A DNA stretch of 64,000 nucleotides from Rhizopus sp. PT2906 (Eukaryota; Mucoromycota; Mucoromycetes; Mucorales; Rhizopodaceae): positions 1-64,000 of the forward strand of contig JAMYHX010000109.1 of assembly GCA_025529335.1 (NCBI GenBank), read 5' to 3'. Within the stretch, counting starts at the first letter, position 1, and each line of letters begins with the position of its first letter. The notes beneath the pieces are model-generated. The model was given only the letters and a program-made list of their open reading frames with translations, made no database searches and had not been told where the DNA came from. Shown here in pieces: positions 23,363 to 34,195 of the stretch. A program made the position numbers and the translations under genes.

Positions 23363-24989
23363 TCATGCTTCATTGTCTGATGATGAAGAGGTATCTTCAA
23401 TTTTAAATCTCTCACCTTTCAAATTATAGATACGTGTTGTCTTGATAAATAAGTCCTTGACCTTTCGAAAGAGCTATTTATGATAAGATTATTATTACTA
23501 TTATAGTAAAAGCTATAACATACATCGTTCACATAGCCGCTTTCAACCAATGCTTCATACACATCGTCATAATCTATCATCTCCTTATTCTCACTTTGAA
23601 TCTTTTCGACTTGTTCCTTGACTTGGTGGTAAATGTGTGATTCAAAGTGTGTAAATTTGTGATACAGTTGACCCTTTCTGTAACACTCACTACCCAAATA
23701 GAATCTGACTGGTTCAGCATCATCTGAATAAAGTGATACAATATAGCTCGCTGGCTTATTAGCCCTGCATGCTTGACATGAAACGTCTTCGTCTTTTAGA
23801 TAGCCTTTAAACTTCCAATTTGAATGTGTATCCATGGATTCCTTTTCGATTGCTTAGCAACTGATTTTGTTGTTGTTGTTGTCCTAGTTACCTTAAACTC
23901 TGTTAACCAGACATCACTTGTGACCATTGAATCTTTATAACTTTGTATTCTTCGAATTACTGCTTTTTTAGCTAATTCAAACTGATTTGCTATTAAAAGA
24001 AATCGTCATAAACAATTTATTGTATTTAGCAATATTGTTATTACTTGTTTCAAGTTTGTCCGTTATCGCCAATGCTACCAAATACTCTACATATATCTTG
24101 AACTGTCTTGACCATGAAAGTATTCTGTCCCTACTAAATTCAGCTATCATGCATGTTAATTATTTATAGATTATGGCGTATGTATACAAATACCAGGCAT
24201 ATCTACAGCTTGTTTATTCTTTGATACTTTCACTCCATCAATAATATCATCATCTACAACAAAGTCCTTTTCATCTTCTTCTTCCTCGTCTTCTTCATTT
24301 TCTTCTTCTTCATCAGATAGGCGTATGTACTTTTCAATCGGTCCCTTTTCACTTGTATCGTACTTTTGAAGCCTTGACTTACGATCTAATATTATTGTTT
24401 AACATGGCTATTCAACAAATACACATACACATGATACCTTTAAGTTTTTCAAGAGCCTTGTTGTATCGTGATACTTGTCTACCACGTGTTCTTTGTTCTA
24501 GGATATCTAAAATTGTGTTATTTCATTTTTAGATGGAGGCTTATTAATAATTATTACCTGACTTGTCAAGGAACATTAATTCATCGTCCTGAATTGTGTC
24601 ATCGTCGTTGTCGTCATCATTTGTATCACTACTGCTGTTATCTTTTGCTGTGTTAGCTTCTGTTTCTTTGTGTTATGTCGTGTACCTTCTATCTGTATGA
24701 ACGTCTTTTTGACAGTCTTTTCTCCTTCTTCTTCTTCTTCATCATCATCAATAGCTATTTGTCTTTTTCTTTTGTTATGCTTTCTCAAAGGAAGGAGATC
24801 GTCTTCTTCTTCTTCGTTGGATATTTCCATTTTTGTATCTTCTTTAGTAAGGGGCTCTTCAAACCTTTTAAAAAAGGGTTATGACATTACACCTCATGGA
24901 CACGACTAAACTAACCTTTCTTTTTCCTTTACTGGTCCCTTTTTAAAATAACTCAAGAGTGTTTGCTGTTTAGCTAACTTTGGTGGCAT
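23363..24989 (-). CDS. PIP-box / DUF4211 domain protein
   Basis: The protein starts MPPKLAKQQTLLSYFKK. QQTLLSYF fits the PCNA-interacting consensus QxxLxxYF at the extreme N-terminus. A disordered acidic/basic middle follows (KHNKRKRQIAI, then a Glu-rich stretch with KDFVVDDDIIDG). The C-terminal domain has the DUF4211 pattern: FKIYVEYLVALAI, DSMVTSDVW, CQACRANKPASYIVSLY, GSECYRKGQLYHKFTHFESH. Clear junctions: exon 1 24989-24916, exon 2 24864-24686, last exon 23473-23363 after a 50-nt intron. The intron after ITIQIE-like exon 2 would be only 26 or 38 nt, and the junction near 23860 does not resolve into one clean in-frame GT-AG. A frameshift or a non-canonical site is possible there. The start lies only 49 bp after the stop of the upstream oxysterol-binding protein gene. 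Confidence 0.75.
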
Positions 24990-25038
24990 GAGGGAAAAAG
25001 AAAAAGAAAAATTTTATTTGGTTTCTCGTAGTAAAAAT

Positions 25039-26330
25039 TTAAGCTGTATACATCCAACCTCCTTCACCCATTGTGTCTAAAAACTTGGAATCTGCCTTTG
25101 AAATGATTTTTTCACGTAAATCACCATAGATTTCTTCTCCCTTGACTGATTTAAAGTAACGAGGGGTCCAAGTCTGATTTGCCTCTTGACGTTCCTTTCG
25201 TAAGGCTCTCTGCTGGTTTTCAATGGCTGACTTCTCAGCTGATGCAGTTGCATAATCACCGGCTCTAAGTGCCTCAGATACCTTTCTCCAAACACGACGA
25301 GATTCTAATTCGCCTTGTTCGTCTACGGGCTTCACAATCTGTTGTGGTCTTTCCATGGTGGTTAAGTCAAGGAAGTCTTGGGTCTTTTTATCTTTGGTCA
25401 ATGTAGATTTACCAGTCCATTGTCCCTCGATGATTGTAGGTGTGGCCAGAGTCTCATGAGTGATCGTAGCCTTGAAATGATGAACTTCACCCGAGATCCA
25501 TCCTTTGGTTGTATATTCAATAGAAGCAAAATAACCACTGGTAGAATGAATGAATGAAGTACCATAAAGTTCAACATATGGAGCTATATCACGTGCCTTA
25601 ATAAAGAGGGCATAATCTAAACCATGTTACTCACCTGCATACCAAATACCGTTCACAGAGACAGAGGGCAAAGTGAACAAGTACGTTTCGTCCCGTTGAG
25701 TTAACTTGAGTGTACAGTAACCAATTTGATCGACCAGCATTTGTGTGCCAGAGAAGCGTGTCTTTTGACCATCATGTCCAGTCACAACAACGCCTGCTTC
25801 CTTGTTCTCGACATAAAATCCTGAAACAGGAGGGTGATGAGATACTTGTTCACAAACGATACGTGTCTTATCTTCCCATTCACAGTGGAATTGTTCACCA
25901 AGAATAGGGTTAAATGGCTTCTTTTCCCATTCTCCCTTGGGCACTCGGCTAGAGAATGATCCGTTCAGAGCAGAAATGAACCATTTGACAGCAGCATAAA
26001 AGCGTTCTTCGGGGTTGTCCGATTTACTAACTTCTTTCAACTATCGCAAAAGGTGAGTCATTTGTGATTATCCCATATAGCGTACTTACCAAACCAGGTT
26101 GATCAGCCCAAAAAGATCTATATCGCGCTTAGGTTTAGAATACGTATGTTTCCCCAAGCAATAAGAAACACTTACGAATACTCCAATAAAGAGATGGGCG
26201 CTAATAGAAATGAAGGGCATGTTAAAGCAGAGAGGTCACCAGTAAAAGAAGCAAGCGTCTTTAAGAAAGAAGAGAAGCTTCCTTGCTGATCGGCAGGAAT
26301 ACTTTCAAGCGTATTGTCTGAAGAAGTCAT
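25039..26330 (-). CDS. Oxysterol-binding protein (short Osh4/Kes1-like)
   Basis: Four exons give 377 residues: 26330-26176, 26117-26090 (28 nt), 26040-25635, 25583-25039. The ORD signature EQVSHHPPVSGFY is intact, preceded by KKPFNPILGEQFHCEW, which provides the lid/PI4P-contacting region of the family. There is no PH domain, ankyrin repeat or FFAT-like motif, so it is the short class that exchanges sterol for PI4P between membranes. The C-terminus has the usual amphipathic basic stretch (RALRKERQEANQTWTPRYF). Length matches yeast Osh4-7 (about 430) minus some loops. Confidence 0.93.
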
Positions 26331-26546
26331 TAGATGAGATTAAAGAAAGAAAGGAAAAAAAAAAGAGACGAAAAGGAGGGGAACTACAAACGCTCCCTGC
26401 GGAGTGCGTAATTGTTTATTTTTTATCTTTCTGATGATTTATGAGTGTCATGAGAACACCTTTGACTGATTACACAACTGCAGAATGTTTATATTAAACA
26501 AAGCATTGGATGATAACAACATGTGTTTATTTACATCAAAAAGCTC

Positions 26547-27392
26547 TTATTCATCTTCTTCGTCGTCTTCATCATCGTCAAATACGCTTTGCGTCACCTG
26601 CACTTTTTTCTTTGAAAGAGAATACTGTAAGCTTTTCTTCAAATCTTTTCGAAGCTGTTCATCTCTTTCCAAGCCTTCGTCTTGTCGTTCTTCTCTTGTC
26701 ACCTTGCCAGTCTCTCGCATTTGCTTTAGACGTTGCACTCTCGCATCTAGCAGTGCCTGCTCTCTAAAGATATCTTCATTTCTGCCAGCATATAGCAACT
26801 CGTCGTCTTCTTCATCTTGCTGTTGTGATTCTGTAGCCACTTCTAGCATTGCCTCCTGGAATTCATTTAGTTCCTTTTCTAACTGTAGTTTGGCTTGTTC
26901 TTGAGCAGCTGCTTGGGCTTTTGCTTCTCGTTCAGGATCATCAAAGAATCCAGCAGGTATCGTATTTGGTTTCACAGTCATCTCTTTTACATTATCTTCT
27001 ACACCATCTTCTACAGTATCCTCATCCATAGGCTCTTCAGTTGCGTTTTGGTCAAAAAAGTCTGCTGGCAGATGGCCATCTTCTTCTTCTTCTTCTTCAT
27101 CACTTAGTTCAATATCCTCAAATCGAACGCGTTTCTGTTGTGGTTCGGTCTGTACTGGTTCTGCAGCTGGCCTCTTTTGTTGCTTTAGTGCCTTTAGTTT
27201 CTCTATATTTTCTTTATGATGATTAGAGCCAAGATGAGCTTGCCAGACATTTTCGTTCTTGACGGGCGATTTGCACACAATACAAATTAAGCGACCTGTA
27301 TCGTCATACTTGGCAAATGGATGACTTATTCGGCTAGAATTTTGTCTTTCAAGCTTTTGCTTTTTTAATAAACGGCGTACGTCAGATGACAT
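26547..27392 (-). CDS. ZNF830/CCDC16-like zinc-finger coiled-coil protein
   Basis: A single exon of 281 residues starting MSSDVRRLLKKQK. I chose this ATG over the longer open frame because it gives the family N-terminus. A C2H2 finger of the RNA-binding/jaz type follows (LICIVCKSPVKNENVWQAHL with HH-spaced ligands). Then come acidic stretches, two repeats of the HLPADFFDQ / TIPAGFFDDPE type and a long C-terminal coiled coil rich in Glu/Gln/Arg, ending in an acidic tail. Vertebrate ZNF830 acts in splicing-associated complexes and DNA damage response. The gene is head-to-head with the NOP13-like gene, 170 bp between start codons. Confidence 0.85.
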   Translation of the reverse strand: MSSDVRRLLKKQKLERQNSSRISHPFAKYDDTGRLICIVCKSPVKNENVWQAHLGSNHHKENIEKLKALKQQKRPAAEPVQTEPQQKRVRFEDIELSDEEEEEEDGHLPADFFDQNATEEPMDEDTVEDGVEDNVKEMTVKPNTIPAGFFDDPEREAKAQAAAQEQAKLQLEKELNEFQEAMLEVATESQQQDEEDDELLYAGRNEDIFREQALLDARVQRLKQMRETGKVTREERQDEGLERDEQLRKDLKKSLQYSLSKKKVQVTQSVFDDDEDDEEDE

Positions 27393-27562
27393 GGTATAAT
27401 TATTCAATATTTTGTATATGCGTTGCTTTGGGGAGGGAGAAAGTGCATTTATAAGGGAGTGGCGCTCTGTGACCTTTTTTACTACCTGTATTTCTGCGAC
27501 AATTTCAGTTTCCTTTCTTCTTTTAAGCATATAGAAAAAAAAAGCATAGAATAGATATAGAG
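27393..27562. promoter_or_regulatory. Compact bidirectional promoter region
   Basis: Only 170 bp separate the divergent start codons of the ZNF830-like and NOP13-like genes, both inferred to be nuclear RNA-metabolism proteins. The region must hold both 5' UTRs and promoters, suggesting co-expression. No specific factor site is identified by eye. Confidence 0.5.
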
Positions 27563-28976
27563 ATGGCAAAGGAAAAGAAGGAAAAGAAAGAAAGGAAGGA
27601 GAAAAAGGAAAAGAAGAAGGTCTCTGAAGAGCCTGTTGAACCAGTTTCTGGAGAAAAGCAAAAACAAAACGATGATTCATTCAACGTGCTGACTGAAATG
27701 ACAGCAGTGGCCTTGGATAATGGAAACGAACCAACTGAAAAGAAAAAGAAGAGCAAAAAGACAATGACAGAAGAAGAAAAGGAAGAACAACGTAGGATTA
27801 ACAGAGAAAGCAGAGAAAAGAAAAAGTTGAAAAAGGAACTCAACAAGAAGCGCAAGGTGAGTTGTTGATATGTCTCCCCTTATTGAGTTATGGAAGATAT
27901 TCATATATACAATAGAGAGGAGAATTAGTTGAAGAAGAAGAAGAAAAAGAAGCTGTCAAGGCAGATGATGACCAAAATGATACAACTACAGAAGAAGAGA
28001 GAAAGATCAAAAAGCCCAAGACAGAGAAAAAAGAAAAGGAACCAGAATACGGTGTTTGGGTCGGTAATCTTGCTTTCAGTACAACAACAGATACCATCAA
28101 GGACTTTTTCAAAGATTGCGGAAAAGTAAAGCGTATGAGATGCCCTAAAGGAAATGGGGTCAAGAATAACAATAAAGGGTAAGTAGTAACAAGATGCGTG
28201 CGTGCGCGGTTCATCCTAACCGATATATTGTATAGTTTTGCCTATGTTTTCTTTTCTACATCTGAAGAACAAGCAAAGGCTATTGCCAAGTCAGAACAGG
28301 AATTAGAAGGTCGAGCTCTGTTGATCAAGGCTGAAGATAACTTTGAACGAGCAGATGGAATAAAACCACCCACAGAAAAAGAAAAGAAGGAGATCAAGAA
28401 ACAAAAGAATCCTCCTTGCCCAACCCTTTTCTTGGGTAACTTGAGTTTTGAAGCAACAGAACAATCAATTCGTGAAGCATTCGAGTGGGCAGGAGATATT
28501 CGTAAAGTGCGAGTAGCCACTTTTGAAGACTCTGGAAAGTGTAAAGGGTACGTGCTTGTAAAGAGAAAGGGAGCGTTTCTTACTAATGTGCCTTTAGATT
28601 TGCATATGTGGATTATTTTACAGTAGAGTCTGCTACAAAGGCGATTCGTGCCCCAGATAAGCATGTCTTGGACGGCCGTAAGTGTCGTGTAGAATTTGCT
28701 AGTGAAGAAGCTCATAGGAGATCAAAGCCTTGGTTGTTGCGACAACAGAAGCGCGGTCCCCCAAATAAAGAACAAACGAACGAACCATCTGAGCCAGCTA
28801 TGCGACCAAGGAAGACAGACAGAGAAGAAAGAGCAGAAAGAATAGAGAGAAAAGAAAGCCAGCCAGAAAAGAAGCCCAAGAACGAACGTGTGAAGCCAGG
28901 AGAGGCTTTATATTCTGCTCAAAGACAAAAGCCAACTGTCCAAGAGTTCAAGGGTAAAAAGACTGTATTTGAATAA
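27563..28976 (+). CDS. NOP13: Nucleolar two-RRM protein, NOP13-like
   Basis: Four exons give 415 residues: 27563-27856, 27916-28178, 28236-28547, 28598-28976. The N-terminal 100 residues are almost entirely Lys/Glu. RRM1 starts at YGVWVGNLAFSTT with its RNP1-type strand GFAYVFFST split by an intron. RRM2 starts at PTLFLGNLSFEATEQSIREA with RNP1 KGFAYVDYFTVE, also split at the same codon (GG|N). The C-terminal tail is basic (RPRKTDREERAERIERKE). Basic tail, tandem RRMs and size match fungal Nop13, a pre-ribosome-associated nucleolar protein. The identical phase-2 intron in both RRMs is a nice internal consistency check. Confidence 0.85.
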
Positions 28977-29048
28977 AATACAATGTTTGCAAGTTCCGTT
29001 ATAAAGTCTGTGTATTTTTTTTTCTTCTTCTTTTTTCTATAATAAAAA

Positions 29049-29893
29049 ATGTCTGGCAGAAGAGATAACGTCATCTTGGACACTTCTATGGGTTCAATTC
29101 ATATTGAACTCTACTGGGATCATGCACCAAGGTAGAATCAGTTAAAATGAGACGCTGTGGTTCTGATTTGCTTTTATAGAACTTGTAAAAATTTTTATGA
29201 ATTAGTAAGTAAATACATTACTATTCATACTTGGAATAAACACGCGCTATTTTATAGGCAAAAAAGGGATATTATGATGGAGTGAGCGTGAGTAATGCAA
29301 CAGATTAGTTTATTCATGTTCTGACTTGTCTGTTAGTTTCATCGTATTATTGCAGTAAGTCTAATAGTTTATTAAAGATGTGGAATAAACATTCTATTGT
29401 TGTCTATCTTAGGATTTTATGATTCAAGGTAAAACAAATCTATAATATATACAACAGATCTAACGGTGAGTTTAGGTGGAGATCCCACTGGTACTGGACG
29501 TGGAGGCACTTCTATTTATGGTGAACGATTTGCAGATGAAATCCATCCGGCTCTTAAACATACTGGAGCAGGCATCCTTAGTATGGCCAATGCAGGACCT
29601 AATACGAATGGGTCACAGGTAAACTAAAGCGAAAAAAGAAAAGAAAAAGAAGCCAACAGTTGTATAGTTTTTTATTACATTAGCACCTACACCTTGGTTG
29701 GATGGTAAACATACAATTTTTGGTAGAGTCAGCGATGGCATGAATGTAGTGAAAAGAATGGGTTTAGTAAAGACAGATGCACATGATCGGTAAAGAAAAG
29801 AAAGCGAATAAGTATTGGATATGTCATTTATGCCACTTTATTATATATAGTCCCAAAGATGTTGTTCGTATTGAACGTTGCCGATTCGAATAA
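29049..29893 (+). CDS. Cyclophilin-type peptidyl-prolyl isomerase, PPIL1-like
   Basis: Eight small exons give 159 residues: 29049-29131, 29180-29204, 29258-29287, 29337-29354, 29413-29428, 29476-29618, 29668-29789, 29851-29893. The active-site block SFHRIIADFMIQGGDPTGTG, GERFADE, SMANAGPNTNGSQFFIT and TPWLDGKHTIFGRV are complete. The short N-terminus (VILDTSMGSIHIELYWDHAP) and lack of any extra domain match PPIL1, the spliceosome-associated cyclophilin, better than cytosolic CypA. The gene is extreme in architecture: exons of 25, 30, 18 and 16 nt encode the substrate-binding loop. It lies 72 bp after the NOP13-like stop codon in the same orientation. Confidence 0.93.
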
Positions 29894-30065
29894 GATACAA
29901 CAACCGATGACTGATTCTCGACGAAAAGTATGTTTATAAATAAAGACGAAATTCTTTTATTTCTAAGTTTCAGTCTACAAATATACAAAGAAAGAAAAAA
30001 GGGTGGGTGTATATAATAAATTACAGGTAGTTGATTTTAGGAATAATACAATATTATTTTTTTGT

Positions 30066-32281
30066 TTACTGAGATCCAGCATTGCTACTAGAGTTGCTGT
30101 CGGAAGAGGTGTCATTTTGAGCGGCACGGTTCTTGTAGACCATTTCAAAGAGCTTCAAGGAGCTAGATTGAAGGTCATCAATCTTGGTCTTCAAGTCATC
30201 AGGGTTAACGGAAGCATCACCAGCTTGAGCCTTTAATGCTTCAGCACGGAGAGCAGTGATCTTTTCCTTGAGCTTTTCAGCTTCGGCCTTATCGAGTTGT
30301 TCCTTAAAGTCATCCATGGCCTTTTCGGTTTCACTCATGACAGAGTCAGCACGGTTGGCCATTTCGATAGTCTCACGACGAGCACGATCGGCTTCAGCAT
30401 TGGCTTCGGCTTGCTTGATCATGTTTTCGATTTCGTCATTGCTCAAACCAGAAGAAGCGGCGATGGTCATAGATTGATCACGACCAGTGGCCTTATCCTT
30501 GGCACTGACGTTGACGATACCATCAGCATCAATATCGAATTCAACTTGAATTTGAGGAACACCCTTAGGAGCAGGAGGGATACCAGTCTACAGTACACAC
30601 ACATATTAATAAAACGCATTAACACTTCCAGTATAAATAACTTACCAAGTTGAAGTCACCCAAGAGCTTGTTGTCACGGCAGAGTTCACGTTCACCTTGG
30701 AAGACACGAACAGAGACTTGAGTTTGACCGTCAGCAGCGGTAGAGAAAACTTGTGACTTCTTTGTGGGAATAGTAGTGTTACGGTTGATCAAACGAGTGA
30801 AGACACCACCGAGGGTTTCAATACCCAAGGAAAGAGGAGTGACATCGAGTAAGAGGATATCAGTGACAGAACCGGCAAGGACACCACCTTGGATAGCAGC
30901 ACCAATAGCGACGGCTTCATCAGGGTTGACAGACTTACTGGGTTCCTTACCAAACACTTGCTTGACGGTTTCGACAACCTTGGGCATACGGGACATACCA
31001 CCGACCAAGATGACGTCGTTGACATCCTTGTTGGAGATACCAGCATCCTTCATGGCCTTTTCACAAGGAGGAACGGTACGGCTGACGAGTTCACCGACAA
31101 GGGTTTCGAACTTGGCACGAGTCAATTTAGAGTTGATGTGCTTAGGACCAGAGGCATCAGCAGTGATATAAGGCAAATTGATATCAGTTTGAACAGTAGA
31201 AGACAATTCGATCTTGGCCTTTTCACAAGCTTCACGAATACGTTGAATGGCCATGCGGTCACCGGAAAGATCGATACCGGATTCGTTCTTGAATTCGCTC
31301 ACGACCCAGCGGACGAGGTGAGAGTCGAAATCTTCACCACCGAGAGCAGTGTCACCGTTGGTAGACTTGACTTCGAAGACGCCGTTTTGGATTTCAAGGA
31401 TAGAAATATCAAAGGTACCACCACCCAAGTCATAGACAGCAATGGTAGAATCACCAGACTTGTCAAGACCGTAAGCCAAGGCAGCGGCAGTAGGTTCGTT
31501 GATGACACGCAAGACATCAAGACCGGCAATCTTACCAGCATCCTTGGTAGCTTGACGTTGAGCATCGTTGAAGTAGGCAGGGACAGTGATGACAGCATGC
31601 TTGGCCTTCTTACCAAGGTAACCTTCAGCAGTTTCCTTCATCTTGCCCAAGACGAAAGCACCGATTTGAGAAGGAGAGTATTTTTGTCCATTGGCTTCGA
31701 CCCAAGCGTCACCGTTGCTGTGAGCAACAATCTTGTAAGAAACAGCAGGAATATCAGCTTGGACGGCGGGATCCTTGAATTGACGACCAATCAAACGCTT
31801 GGTGGCATAGACGGTGTTTTGAGAGTTGACAACGGCCTACAATGACAGGAAAAAAAAGATGAGTCATATAGTTCGGAAAATCAAGGATTGACTAAAAAAT
31901 TCTTCCAGTCTCTCTCTTTCTCTTTAAACAAGAGTTGATGTTTTACCTGACGCTTAGCAGCTTGACCAACTAATAATTCACCATCCTTTGTGAAGGCAAC
32001 AACGGAAGGAGTAGTACGAGCACCTTCAGCATTTTCAATAACTCGAGGGTTCTTGCCTTCCATGACAGACACACAAGAGTTGGTTGTACCCAAATCGATA
32101 CCGATAACGGGACCATTGACACCAGAGCTATAAGAACGAGCAAAGGTGGAAAGGACACCAGTCTGATCGTGAGAAAAAAAAAACATGAGCAAGTTGTCAG
32201 GAACACGGTTGATGATGTACTTACGTTACGTGTTAAAGAAGGGACGAGACGTCTTTGGGCAACCTTGGATAAGTTGTACAT
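30066..32281 (-). CDS. SSC1: Mitochondrial Hsp70 (mortalin/Ssc1)
   Basis: Four exons give 661 residues: 32281-32225, 32162-31947, 31836-30646, 30587-30066. A basic amphipathic presequence (MYNLSKVAQRRLVPSLTRN) encoded by its own 57-nt exon marks mitochondrial import. The three Hsp70 signatures are present: GIDLGTTNSCVSVM, VYDLGGGTFDISIL and VILVGGMSRMPKVV. The C-terminus lacks EEVD and ends in a Ser/Asn-rich tail, as in mitochondrial members. It is the matrix chaperone and import motor for proteins crossing TIM23. Codon use is strongly biased (C-ending codons), giving long spurious antisense frames, which suggests high expression. Confidence 0.97.
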
Positions 32282-33191
32282 GTTGGACGTAGAAAAAAAG
32301 GTAAAGAAAAAGAAAAGAAAAAGAAAACGCAGCACATTATATAGGCAAGGTACCGTTTGAAAAAACTTTTGCCGGGGTTGAATTTAGTGCTGAATTGATC
32401 TTGAATTATTGTTCCTCACTGGCGCTAGATTTCTCTGCTTAATCAAAGTCACAGTTACAGAGATTTCTCCAATCAGTGTACACTTTCAGTTTCCTTTCTT
32501 TGTTTCCTGTTTCTCCCACTTTTTCTTTTCTCTCTCTCTTGTTGTGCCTGTATGTTGCTACAATGTGTATATAAAAGTGAGAAAAGAACAACCGACAACA
32601 TTTAATACTGTGCTCTCTTTGTCATCATTGTAGATATGTTTAAAGAGAATACTACTACGTATGTCATTTTAAGCGCCGATAATAACGGAAACATCTGGAT
32701 CTTTCCAAGAGTAAACTCGGATAGAAGTAATGGCGACTGCAGGTGTTTTAAACTTTTTTCTTCCGTAGTTGTGGATCATGTATATTCACCAAAAAAAAGG
32801 GGGAAATGTACGTCCAATGGATACAATTGTCTCATTTTAATTTAAAATACAGTTGCTTTTAGGCTGAAAACTTGCGTCTATTCAAGTCATGGCGACTAAT
32901 TTACCGTTTTGTGATAATAACTTTATTCGTAAAATATTAAGCACAGGATATATTTCGTTGGTTGGTCATGTATTTTAAAATATTTGAGACTCTTTTGTAA
33001 ATGAGAGAGGGTCTTTGTCCATCAACAGGTGTCGAAGGTTGAAAGGACTGTGAGAAAGAAAAAGGGTCGTGTAGAGACCGCCATTGCTTGCTCTTTGTTT
33101 GTAATATTCAACAAGGAGATCGTTAGGGACAGCTTATGAAAAAAGAATAAAATTTTATTTAAACACATCTCCATTTCTAATTGGATATATC
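32282..33191. other. Intergenic: Hsp70 promoter region and PNP 3' flank
   Basis: The Hsp70-proximal part (32282-32600) is expected to carry heat-shock regulatory sites; I could not mark an unambiguous triple nGAAn array. A 69-codon frame at 32636 has no family resemblance and is not called. The remainder is AT-rich. Confidence 0.5.
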
Positions 33192-34195
33192 TTAGACAGG
33201 CGAGGCAGCTAACAAATCAGCAAAACGAGCAACCATTCTTTGCATGTCATTGGACTTTTTAGCACTAGTCTCCAATACTTCCTCATGGTTGGCAATGTAT
33301 ACTTCAGTATCTGGTTCTTCATCTACACACTCTGTCAAACCCATTTCTCTCAGCACTTCAAGTTTAGCATCCTTTCCTCTAGCATTGATAACTGCGTTCG
33401 TAACCAAACTGATGCCCAATACTTTAACACCTGCATGGCGAGCCACGACAACTTCAGGGACAGTTGACATGCCAACAACATCTGCACCAATTGATGCTAA
33501 GTAACGAGCCTCTACTCTTGTTTCGAAGCTTGGTCCTGACACCATACAATACACACCTTCTCTGATGTCATCTGGGGAGATGCCTACATCAAATGCTGCT
33601 TTGAAAGCTAGTTTACGTAAGCCATAGGTGTAAGCATCTGACACAGCAGGGAATCTAGTACCAAAGGCTTCCATGTTGGGGCCCACAAGAGGGTTATTGC
33701 CGACCATACCGGGAATAGATAGATGATCGTTGATGATCATGAGATCACCCACTTTAAATGTAGGTTGAAGACCACCACAGGCATTAGTGACAATCAAGTA
33801 CTGAACACCGAGTAATGCCATCACACGAACAGGAAAGGTGACCTGAAGCATGCTATGACCTTCATAAAAATGGAATCGACCCACCATGAATACAGTGGGT
33901 GTACGTGATTCACCGAGATGACCAAAGACAAGCTTACCAGCATGACCGATGACTAGTGTATAATTTCAATATATTGTCAAAGCAATACAAATATATAATT
34001 ACCAGTGCTTGACACAAATCCGGGAATGTCCTTGTAGAGGAATTCAACCTTTGTTGTCTGATCAATAGTTGTAACTAAACCTCCAAGTCCAGATCCGCAA
34101 ATGATTCCAAGCTTGACTTTCTTGAATTCTTCAGGTAATCTTGAAGCAATGTAGTCGGCGCTTGTCTTGTAAGTTTCTTCGGTGATAGCAGTCAT
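33192..34195 (-). CDS. PNP1: Purine nucleoside phosphorylase (trimeric class)
   Basis: Two exons (34195-34003, 33952-33192) give 317 residues. Family blocks are intact: IICGSGLGGLV (phosphate-binding loop), FHFYEGHSM, IVTNACGGL, SGPSFETRVEAR, VGMSTVPEVVVARHAG and SLVTNAVI. The enzyme phosphorolyses inosine and guanosine to the base plus ribose-1-phosphate in purine salvage; the Asn in SLVTNA is the expected 6-oxopurine specificity residue. Length is normal. Upstream of the start lies a (GA)n/poly-A tract (34197-34250). Confidence 0.95.

Noticed and set aside
26485..26904. 139-codon plus-strand frame rich in Ser/Cys
   Set aside because: Antisense of the Glu/Lys-rich coiled coil of the ZNF830-like gene.
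27393..27680. Longer start for the ZNF830-like gene
   Set aside because: The upstream in-frame extension is low-complexity Phe/Leu/Ser sequence overlapping the divergent gene; the family N-terminus starts at MSSDVRRL.
27523..27855. Phe/Ser-rich minus-strand frame
   Set aside because: Antisense of the Lys/Glu-rich N-terminus of the NOP13-like gene.
30889..31845. 318-codon plus-strand open frame
   Set aside because: It is antisense to the mitochondrial Hsp70 exon; strong codon bias of that gene creates long open antisense frames. No family resemblance.
32636..32845. 69-codon frame in the Hsp70-PNP gap
   Set aside because: No conserved motif, no splice partner, and a composition like intergenic DNA.
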